DNA from: Holosporaceae bacterium
Lineage (GTDB): Bacteria; Pseudomonadota; Alphaproteobacteria; UBA3830
Assembly: GCA_031288435.1 (NCBI GenBank)
Contig: JAITRK010000013.1
Span: forward strand, 1-13,142
DNA: 13,142 bases
Reading direction: 5' to 3'
Shown here one piece after another: positions 7,080 to 13,142 of the stretch. Each line of letters opens with the position of its first letter. Within the stretch, counting starts at the first letter, position 1. The notes under the pieces are model-generated. The model made no database searches and had not been told where the DNA came from. It saw only the letters and a program-made list of their open reading frames with translations. Both the position numbers and the translations under genes were made by a program.

Positions 7080-9344
7080 AGTTAATGTAAATGTTTGCTT
7101 TTGATCGAATGATTTTTTCTTCAGCGGGAACCCGAAGACGAAGGAAAGCGGAAGACCGAAAGGAGATTTTGTCCATTCGATGGCGACTCCGGCAGAAGCT
7201 CTTATGGCGCTGGAATCATCAACAACATTACGAGGATGTTTACTCCCCCAGGCGCTGCCAAAATCAACAAACACTACGCCGTTTATGCCTATTTCTTTCG
7301 TAGATAGCGGCGCTTTGGCCATGAGGCTAACAGTCCAATATTTTGTGCCGCCAATGCTGTTTTCTTCCTTGTCGCGTGGGCCGATGCCGCCGCTATCGAA
7401 TCCACGCATACTCACTCCGTCTCCACCAAGGGAGAACCTATGGATGCTGCGAGTCCCTTTCATCTCTTTCAAATGACCGACATTAACGTCGAGGATAAAA
7501 GTTACTTTTTCCGTAACAGGCCGATAGAACTTTGCTCCGAATTCGTTTTTGAAATAGCGCACGTTACCGATTATTCCGGAGTATGAATTAGTCATGCTAA
7601 GTTCGTAGCCATTTCTTGGATCGTAGGAATTATCGGTTTTATCATAGATAAGAGAAGAAGATACTTCTCCGCCGGTGTATTTGCCGTATTCATCCTCCAT
7701 GAGCTTCGATATCTTTTCTACTCTCCTGGTATTGTCTTTTTCTTTTCGCGTCCTGTTATTGCGGGACAGCGTATACTTAATCGTGTGGAATAAGTTCTCA
7801 GTTATGGCGTACCTAATATATGGCGATATGTAGACGTTTTTTACAATGCTTTGGTCAATGTTTTTGCGATCGTACGCATTTCCACCAATGCCAAGACCAG
7901 CGCCGAAGTTTTGATCCATGAACCTTGGATCATAGACGTCGATTTTGGCGCCATAGTATCTCTGCATCCAGTGTATGTCGGCCGAAAACACACGACCGGT
8001 ACCAAATAAATTGTGCTCCACAAATCCAATGAACCCACCGAACCCATCGGCATCGCTGACGTTTAATCCAAATTTCATCTGGGCTGTGCTTTCCTTTTCT
8101 TTCACCGAAACCACAAGGACTTTTTTATCCTCAGTCGACCCTTCTTCCTCGGATATTTCAACGTCGTCAAAATATCCTATGTTTTTCAATCTCTCGATGG
8201 TTCTTTGAACCTTATAGACATTGAGCGCATCTCCCTCGTGAACCGAAAATTCGCGCCGGATGACTCTGTCGAGCGTTCTGCGATTGCCTACTATCTCTAT
8301 TCTCTCAATAAAAGCCTTTGGCCTTTCGACTATTGTGTATTTTATGAAAGCAAGATTCTTTTCTTTGTCGAAATCTATTTTTATTATCACATCGATAAAT
8401 GGATGATCTTTAAGCGCTATGCGGCGGCGCAGATCGTCTCGGTTAGCGTTGATCAGGCCTTCATTGTAGATGTTTCCTTTTTCTATGGCTATAAACTGCT
8501 CAAAATCGCTGGCTTTGATTTTTGGAATTTCGGACGTAAGCTCCGAGCCAGAGATGTGAAACAGATTGCCTTCTTCCATGGTAAACGTGCAGTAGTTGGA
8601 TTTCTTTTCATAATCCATTTCAGCAGAAAAGGACGAGATCATGAAGAAAGGGTAGCCGTGATTTTTATAGAACGACGAAATGGCGTCCATATCGACATCA
8701 ATGCGATCCTCGCGAAAGATATGGCTGTCGTAATCCCAGAAACGCCAGATTTTCTCTTCCCTGGTGGTCATAATATCTTTCAATTCATCATCGCTAAAGC
8801 TTTTGTTACCAATGAAGAGGATCTTTTTTACGGTTGTTTTTGATCCTTCCTTGATTTCGAACGCTATATCTACTTTATTGCCGCGCCGTTTTATTAACTT
8901 TGGCATTACAATCGCCGCATTGTATCCAAGCGCTCTATACATTATTTGGAAGTCGTAGAGAATATCTTTGATCAGATGAAGACTGAACAGTCGACCTTCG
9001 CCTATTCGGTTGTTTATCACATGTTTTAGCATTTCGTCGCTGGCTGATTCGTTTCCTTCGAATGCCACTCGATCCACAATGGGCTTTTCCACACATTTTA
9101 TGATTAATTTTTTCCCCTTTCGAAGAATTTTTATGTCTGAGAAAAATCCTTTGCTGAACAATGCCTTCAATGTATTGTCGATATCTTCGTCGTTGAAATT
9201 CTTGCCTGGCTTTATGCTGAGACAATCAGCCAAAGCAGCTCTCTCTACACGATTCAATCCTTCAAAGGCTATAGTATCCACCATCTGAGCGCCAACTTCA
9301 GCAAAAAGCAGGCTGACAAGCACTCCAAGAACTTTATCTTTCAT
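7068..9344 (-). CDS. bamA: Outer membrane protein assembly factor BamA
   Basis: Central Omp85-family barrel of the BAM complex, which folds beta-barrel proteins into the outer membrane. The 758-residue precursor has a short signal peptide (1-19, cleavage near VGA). Five POTRA domains follow, at roughly 22-88, 89-168, 169-260, 261-341 and 342-420, most with the GNxxxxD/GYF-type pattern; the fifth is clearest (IEIVGNRRT to IGYFDDVEI). A 16-strand barrel covers about 421-758. MRGF at 646-649 is the lid-lock motif (VRGF in E. coli), preceded by SLGGDG. The protein ends in KQTFTLTGVM without the terminal aromatic residue usual in this family. The ATG at 9344 starts the signal peptide. A GGAG lies about 11 bases upstream at the end of rseP, a rather long spacing. 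Confidence 0.96.
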   Translation of the reverse strand: MKDKVLGVLVSLLFAEVGAQMVDTIAFEGLNRVERAALADCLSIKPGKNFNDEDIDNTLKALFSKGFFSDIKILRKGKKLIIKCVEKPIVDRVAFEGNESASDEMLKHVINNRIGEGRLFSLHLIKDILYDFQIMYRALGYNAAIVMPKLIKRRGNKVDIAFEIKEGSKTTVKKILFIGNKSFSDDELKDIMTTREEKIWRFWDYDSHIFREDRIDVDMDAISSFYKNHGYPFFMISSFSAEMDYEKKSNYCTFTMEEGNLFHISGSELTSEIPKIKASDFEQFIAIEKGNIYNEGLINANRDDLRRRIALKDHPFIDVIIKIDFDKEKNLAFIKYTIVERPKAFIERIEIVGNRRTLDRVIRREFSVHEGDALNVYKVQRTIERLKNIGYFDDVEISEEEGSTEDKKVLVVSVKEKESTAQMKFGLNVSDADGFGGFIGFVEHNLFGTGRVFSADIHWMQRYYGAKIDVYDPRFMDQNFGAGLGIGGNAYDRKNIDQSIVKNVYISPYIRYAITENLFHTIKYTLSRNNRTRKEKDNTRRVEKISKLMEDEYGKYTGGEVSSSLIYDKTDNSYDPRNGYELSMTNSYSGIIGNVRYFKNEFGAKFYRPVTEKVTFILDVNVGHLKEMKGTRSIHRFSLGGDGVSMRGFDSGGIGPRDKEENSIGGTKYWTVSLMAKAPLSTKEIGINGVVFVDFGSAWGSKHPRNVVDDSSAIRASAGVAIEWTKSPFGLPLSFVFGFPLKKKSFDQKQTFTLTGVM

Positions 9345-9352
9345 TTATATTA

Positions 9353-10486
9353 CTACTCCAACATTTTAGAAACAAATTTACTTACAGATTCTATCTTTAA
9401 AACATCGTTAACTGTTGTAGCTAACATGAGAAGTATTAGCAATAGCGCGCAGACCAACATTACGTATTCCATTACCTTTTCATTTAGCTTTCGCCCTGTT
9501 ATTTCCTCCAGGAAGCAGAGAAATATTTTGCCGCCATCCAAAACCGGAAGCGGAAATAAATTTATAAAGCCGAGATTCAGCGACAGCATTGTCGTAAACA
9601 TCACAAGCATCGCAAAATTTCCGTCTTCACACATATTGCCGGCTACAGACGCCATATGAACCACGCCGCCGAAATCGTCTAATGATTTTTTTCCAGAAAA
9701 CAGACGTGACAGCATTTGGGTCATTTCCACCGTTGCAGAAACACATTCCTGCAGTGCGTTTTTTAGAGAATTAATTGGCGATAGTTTTTCGAAAACCGGC
9801 TCAGCAGACTTCAACCCAACAAGTTTTGTCTTTTTTGTTCCGCAAATGATACGAGGAGTCTCAGTTATTTTTGGCTTTACGCCGATCAGCAGACGCTTCC
9901 CGTCGCGCTCCACTTCGAATATGAAATTTTCGTTATCGCTGTTCGCGATGGCCACCTGTAGGTCCCTAAATTTTTCGATTGCATTGCCATCCAGCGAATG
10001 GACTCTATCTCCTGGCAGTAGGCCAGCGACAGCGGCAGGACTATCTTTTAGCACTTCGCCAATCACAGGTACGTGCTTTGGAACGCCGTAGAACATTCCC
10101 ATGGCAAGCAACACCACAAAACTGTATATGTAGTTGGCCAGCGGACCGGCAAAAGAGATCCACATTTTTTCCCAGTTATTTTTGTATATGATTGATTTCT
10201 TTTTCTCTTCTTCGGCTAGGTCTTTGATGGATTCTTCGCTTTCCGTGGCGGAAGAAACATCTGCGTCTCCAAGCATCATGACATATCCGCCGATGGGGAG
10301 AAGAGAAAAACACCAGCGAGTTCCGTTTTTATCATCGAAGCCAAACAATTCCGGTCCCATTCCCAGAGAAAACGTAATTACTTTTACGCCGACTCTACGA
10401 GCAGCCAAATAATGTCCTAGTTCATGAGACAGAACTATGAAATTAATTATCACTAAAAACGATAGCAGGTAATAAAGAAAACTCAC
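9353..10486 (-). CDS. rseP: RseP-type site-2 intramembrane metalloprotease
   Basis: Zinc protease of the inner membrane that cleaves transmembrane segments, classically anti-sigma factors in the envelope-stress response and leftover signal peptides. The 377-residue protein has the zinc motif HELGH (21-25) in its first membrane helix and a second motif, LDGG, with Asp near 317. GPLAN in the second membrane helix is also conserved. One PDZ domain is visible at about 136-205, whereas E. coli RseP has two; a single PDZ is common in shorter family members. The start is GTG at 10486, with GGAG eight bases upstream in the 12-base gap after cdsA. It lies directly upstream of bamA, the standard order. 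No anti-sigma factor gene is in the window, so its substrate is unknown. Confidence 0.94.
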   Translation of the reverse strand: MSFLYYLLSFLVIINFIVLSHELGHYLAARRVGVKVITFSLGMGPELFGFDDKNGTRWCFSLLPIGGYVMMLGDADVSSATESEESIKDLAEEEKKKSIIYKNNWEKMWISFAGPLANYIYSFVVLLAMGMFYGVPKHVPVIGEVLKDSPAAVAGLLPGDRVHSLDGNAIEKFRDLQVAIANSDNENFIFEVERDGKRLLIGVKPKITETPRIICGTKKTKLVGLKSAEPVFEKLSPINSLKNALQECVSATVEMTQMLSRLFSGKKSLDDFGGVVHMASVAGNMCEDGNFAMLVMFTTMLSLNLGFINLFPLPVLDGGKIFLCFLEEITGRKLNEKVMEYVMLVCALLLILLMLATTVNDVLKIESVSKFVSKMLE

Positions 10487-10498
10487 CTCAGGATCTCC

Positions 10499-11200
10499 CT
10501 AAAAAAACACCACGCTTAAGGCCAGCGTAATGGAAGAAAATATCAAACTATCCAACCGGTCCAGGAATCCACCGTGCCCGGGAAATATTGCCCCAGTGTC
10601 TTTGACGTTAATCTTCCTTTTAAAAAGTGATTCCAACAGATCGCCGACTACGGAAGACAATATAATATACTGCACCATGACGAAATTGTACATGTTAAGC
10701 GATGGAAGTTCGCCACCGTACATCGGTAAAAACAACTCCTCCAGACAATAGCAGGCGATGTTCGCCAGAATTATTCCGCCGCACAACCCAGCCCATGTTT
10801 TATTAGGGCTAATTTTTGGACACAGCTTTGGCCCGCCAAAAGCCTTGCCGAAGCAGTAGCTGCCTATGTCGGTAAAGCTGGATGTAAATATCAAAAACAC
10901 ACAGCCAAGAACGCCCAGTGTTCTACGGCAGTACATGAATGCAAGAATTCCACAAAAACAAACCGCACCCGCTGCGATCCTAATTGCGAGATGTCCATGA
11001 ATTTTTTTGGAAAAAATTTCAAAAACAATCGCCACATAAACGATGGCCGTCAATCCACAAAAAAGCCAGTAGGGCACGAGGCACATCAGCAGAATCATTG
11101 GGATGAACAAAAAGGAAGACAGTAGCCGAGTCAGAAGTTCTTTTCTATCTTTGCGCACAGCGATCATCTGTTTTTCCGAAACTTCCATACTATCTGCCAT
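10499..11200 (-). CDS. cdsA: Phosphatidate cytidylyltransferase (CDP-diglyceride synthase)
   Basis: Inner-membrane enzyme that makes CDP-diacylglycerol from phosphatidate and CTP, the branch point to all bacterial phospholipids. The 233-residue protein is shorter than E. coli CdsA (285). It has a charged N-terminus of about 22 residues and then about six to seven hydrophobic helices. The C-terminal family signature is intact: GDLLESLFKR, KDTGAIFPGHGG and LDRLDSL (about 186-219), which carries the metal- and nucleotide-binding acidic residues. FTDIGSY and PKISPNKTW in the middle are also typical. The ATG overlaps the uppS end by 11 bp and is served by AAAGGA about nine bases upstream, inside uppS. 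dxr is absent from its common place between this gene and rseP. Confidence 0.95.
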   Translation of the reverse strand: MADSMEVSEKQMIAVRKDRKELLTRLLSSFLFIPMILLMCLVPYWLFCGLTAIVYVAIVFEIFSKKIHGHLAIRIAAGAVCFCGILAFMYCRRTLGVLGCVFLIFTSSFTDIGSYCFGKAFGGPKLCPKISPNKTWAGLCGGIILANIACYCLEELFLPMYGGELPSLNMYNFVMVQYIILSSVVGDLLESLFKRKINVKDTGAIFPGHGGFLDRLDSLIFSSITLALSVVFF

Positions 11201-11987
11201 AGCGTCTTTTCCTTTGGGAAAAGTCGTCGATCACATTTTTCAGGTCGTCTTCTGAAAAATCCGGCCATAGTTTATCCAGAAAAAATATTTCTGAATAGGT
11301 CGACTGCCATATTAAAAAATTGCTGAGACGTTTTTCGCTTGTTCTCACGACGACGCACGGATATGGAATTCCCTTCGTATCCAGGTAACTAGAAAAGCTG
11401 TCTTCACTCAGATCGTGTGGATTGAGTTTCCCTGCCATGGCGTCCGCGGCGATTTTTTTTGCGGCTCTAAGAATTTCATCTCTCCCGGAATAGCTTATGG
11501 CGGCAATTACTGTAAAAGTGTCATAGCAGCTGGTCTCCTCCGACAATGCGGCCAAACTTTTTTGAATATCTTCCGGAAGAATACTAAGATTACCTATGGC
11601 TATAAAACGAGCTTTGTGTTCATGAAAAACGCTGCCGAGATTACGAAACGCATCTCGAAAAATATTCATGATGAACCCAACCTCTTCGGCGGATCTATTC
11701 CAATTTTCAAACGAAAACAAATAATAGGTAACATATTTTATGCCGTATTTCGGCAGCAAAAACGTTATTTCTTTGACCTTTTCGTAGCCTTTTTTGTGTC
11801 CAGAAAGCCTAGAAAGGCCATTTGCCACTGCCCATCGCCGATTTCCATCGATAATAATGGCTATATGCTGCAGCGAAGTAGGTATTTCGGCCAATTCATC
11901 AGAAACGACATTGCTGTTACAGTAATGGATACTGGCCATGGAATCGTCGGAGAGTTGTGACTCTAGGGGATTTTTATTGGCCTTCAT
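11190..11987 (-). CDS. uppS: Isoprenyl transferase (undecaprenyl diphosphate synthase)
   Basis: Cytoplasmic cis-prenyltransferase that extends farnesyl diphosphate with isopentenyl diphosphate to the C55 carrier used for peptidoglycan and LPS export. The 265-residue protein has IDGNRRWA with catalytic Asp47, SGHKKG (62-67) and FSFENWNRS. It also has RTSEKRLSNF (215-224), then IWQ and LWPDF. Arg215, Arg220 and Glu233 correspond to E. coli Arg194, Arg200 and Glu213. The loop between the two arginines is one residue shorter than usual (family RTGGExR, here RTSEKR). The N-terminus carries about 20 extra residues compared with E. coli. The ATG at 11987 lies one base after the frr stop; a Met at residue 17 is an alternative, but neither start has a strong ribosome site, so coupling to frr is likely. 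Confidence 0.95.
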   Translation of the reverse strand: MKANKNPLESQLSDDSMASIHYCNSNVVSDELAEIPTSLQHIAIIIDGNRRWAVANGLSRLSGHKKGYEKVKEITFLLPKYGIKYVTYYLFSFENWNRSAEEVGFIMNIFRDAFRNLGSVFHEHKARFIAIGNLSILPEDIQKSLAALSEETSCYDTFTVIAAISYSGRDEILRAAKKIAADAMAGKLNPHDLSEDSFSSYLDTKGIPYPCVVVRTSEKRLSNFLIWQSTYSEIFFLDKLWPDFSEDDLKNVIDDFSQRKRRYGR

Positions 11988-11988
11988 G

Positions 11989-12531
11989 CTATACTTTCAT
12001 TATTTCTTTTTCTTTCGAATCCAAACAGGAATCTATTTTTGTCATAAATTCGTTGGTTAATTTCTGGATGTCGTCGGCTACTTTTTTGGAAACATCTTCT
12101 GTTATTTCCTTATTTTTTTCGCGTTTTTTTACGTCCTCCATGCCGTCTCTCCGGATATTACGAATGGATATTCTGGTGTGCTCGGCGTATTTACCGGCAA
12201 GTTTGCAGATTTCTTTGCGGCGCTCTTCGCTGAGCTCAGGAATAATTATTCGTATCAATTGACCGTCGACAACAGGATTAAGTCCCATATTGGAGTTTCT
12301 TATGGCCGTCTCCGCCGGTTTCAGCAGCGACGTATCCCATACCTGAATGGTAATGAGGCGCGCTTCCGGAACATTTATGGTGCCAACCTGTTGCAGTGAT
12401 ACAGAGCTTCCGTAGGCTTCCACCATAATATTATCCAAAAACGAAGCCGACGCGCGCCCTGTCCGAAGGCCGCCAAAGTCTTTTAATAGACCCTCTAGGC
12501 ACGCCGTCATTTTTTTTCTCAGATTTTCCAT
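11989..12531 (-). CDS. frr: Ribosome recycling factor
   Basis: Cytoplasmic tRNA-shaped protein that, with EF-G, splits the post-termination ribosome. The 180-residue product is close to the usual 185 and about eight residues shorter at the N-terminus than E. coli RRF. LRTGRASASFLD (22-33) and VWDTSLLKPAETAI are the conserved domain I and domain II segments. NMGLNPVVDGQLIRIIIPELSEERRKE leads into the long C-terminal helix with RNIRRDGMEDV and a KLTNE segment. The ATG has the strongest ribosome binding site in the window, GGAGG with a five-base spacer, as suits a highly expressed factor. It follows pyrH by 15 bases. Confidence 0.97.
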   Translation of the reverse strand: MENLRKKMTACLEGLLKDFGGLRTGRASASFLDNIMVEAYGSSVSLQQVGTINVPEARLITIQVWDTSLLKPAETAIRNSNMGLNPVVDGQLIRIIIPELSEERRKEICKLAGKYAEHTRISIRNIRRDGMEDVKKREKNKEITEDVSKKVADDIQKLTNEFMTKIDSCLDSKEKEIMKV

Positions 12532-12536
12532 ATTAA

Positions 12537-12541
12537 CCTCC
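12537..12541 (-). promoter_or_regulatory. Strong Shine-Dalgarno site of frr
   Basis: The minus strand reads GGAGG, five bases before the frr ATG at 12531. It is the only near-perfect anti-16S match noticed in the window and fixes the frr start. Confidence 0.6.
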
Positions 12542-12546
12542 GTTTC

Positions 12547-13142
12547 CTAGGATATAATCGAACAGAGTCCTTCGCCAGTCAAAACTTTTTTTAAAAATCC
12601 CGTTTCTTTTATAGAAAATATTATCACAGGAATTTTATTTTCTCTGGCCAGCGTAATGGCTGTTTGATCCATAACGCGGATATCACTATCAATGGCGTCC
12701 TTGTAGGATATTTTTTCTATGAATCTTGCGCTTTCATTCGTTTCAGGATCTGACGTGTAGACTCCGGCTACCTTGGTGGCTTTCATAAGTACTTCGCAGC
12801 CCATTTCCAGTGCTCGAAGCGTAGCGGCCGTATCGGTGGTAAAATATGGATTGCCAGATCCGGCGGCGCAGATCACAATTCGTCCCTTATCTAGATGACG
12901 CAGCGCCTTGCGGCGAATATACGGCTCACAGATGGTTGGCATTGAGATAGCAGACATAACCCGCGTCTGAATCTCCAATTTTTCCAGAGAATTTTGAAAC
13001 GCTACCGAATTCATAACCGTCGCCAACATGCCTATATTATCTGCAACTGCTCTATGCATACCATAGGTAGCGGCAGAAACGCCTCGAAAAATATTTCCTC
13101 CACCCATTACAACGCAGATTTGGTATCCTTCTTTATGGACGC
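12547..13142 (-). CDS. pyrH: UMP kinase, 5'-truncated by window edge
   Basis: Bacterial amino-acid-kinase-fold enzyme that phosphorylates UMP to UDP with ATP, feeding pyrimidine nucleotide and UDP-sugar pools. The reading frame is open to the window edge, so about 197 C-terminal residues are visible and roughly 45-50 N-terminal ones are missing. The Met codon at 13107 is internal, in the conserved VVMGGGNIFRG segment (E. coli VVIGGGNLFRG). Also present are ADNIGMLATVMN (the UMP site), GSGNPYFTTDTAA, MKATKVAGVYTSDP (nucleotide binding) and VMDQTAITLAR. The C-terminus is complete. It is the first gene of the visible operon; the usual upstream neighbours rpsB and tsf would lie beyond the window. 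Confidence 0.97.
   Translation of the reverse strand, partial: VHKEGYQICVVMGGGNIFRGVSAATYGMHRAVADNIGMLATVMNSVAFQNSLEKLEIQTRVMSAISMPTICEPYIRRKALRHLDKGRIVICAAGSGNPYFTTDTAATLRALEMGCEVLMKATKVAGVYTSDPETNESARFIEKISYKDAIDSDIRVMDQTAITLARENKIPVIIFSIKETGFLKKVLTGEGLCSIIS

Noticed and set aside
7069..7176. Longer N-terminus for skp starting inside bamA
   Set aside because: It would add 36 basic residues ahead of a normal signal peptide. The TAATG junction with GGAG seven bases upstream marks the real start.
8205..8843. 212-residue plus-strand open frame antisense to bamA
   Set aside because: It is fully covered by the POTRA region of bamA. The translation is aromatic-rich and featureless, and there is no supporting ribosome site or context.
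10170..10280. Acidic insertion in RseP between the first helix and GPLAN
   Set aside because: A charged stretch at this point is normal in alphaproteobacterial RseP proteins, so it is not a novel domain.
9750..10486. Second PDZ domain in RseP
   Set aside because: Only one PDZ-like segment with a GLLPGDRV core is visible. The total length of 377 residues leaves no room for a second, and single-PDZ site-2 proteases are common.

Overview
The window is ordinary, compact chromosomal housekeeping DNA from a Gram-negative bacterium, most likely an alphaproteobacterium. Two things point there. One is the minus-strand order pyrH-frr-uppS-cdsA-rseP-bamA-skp-lpxD-fabZ-lpxA. The other is the leuS-lptE pair on the plus strand, a typical alphaproteobacterial arrangement. 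The moderate AT-richness, the near absence of intergenic DNA, the AmpG-like transporter and the missing dxr would suit a reduced, possibly host-associated lineage (Holosporales- or Rickettsiales-like). That placement is inference from context, not a measured phylogeny.

Layout. Positions 1-2382 are on the plus strand: the 3' two thirds or so of leuS (leucyl-tRNA synthetase), then an LptE-like lipoprotein gene that starts inside the end of leuS. Positions 2312-13142 are all on the minus strand. Read in the direction of transcription they are: pyrH (cut by the window end), frr, uppS, cdsA, rseP, bamA, skp/ompH, lpxD, fabZ, lpxA, an AmpG-like MFS permease, and an unrecognised small secreted protein. 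From pyrH to the permease every junction is a short gap (up to about 20 bases), an abutment or a small overlap, so these eleven genes look like one operon whose promoter lies beyond the right edge. The only real minus-strand gap is 87 bp before the secreted-protein gene, and it holds a weak candidate promoter. The two gene blocks converge and their last two genes overlap tail to tail by 71 bp.

How the genes work together. Apart from PyrH (UMP kinase) and Frr (ribosome recycling), the operon is an envelope-building set. UppS makes the undecaprenyl carrier and CdsA makes CDP-diacylglycerol. LpxA and LpxD add hydroxyacyl chains to lipid A precursors, and FabZ acts on the same hydroxyacyl-ACP pool. 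BamA and Skp insert and chaperone outer-membrane proteins, and RseP is the site-2 envelope-stress protease. LptE on the other strand belongs to the LPS export machine, and the AmpG-like permease suggests muropeptide uptake or recycling.

I found no RNA genes, CRISPR arrays, insertion sequences, prophage genes or convincing terminators, and no evidence for a novel defence or mobile system. The points worth a second look are modest: the usual dxr and lpxI-lpxB positions are empty, UppS has a one-residue contraction in its active-site loop, BamA lacks the usual aromatic C-terminus while its last codons serve as the skp ribosome binding site, and an unclassified cysteine-containing exported protein sits at a probable rearrangement junction.
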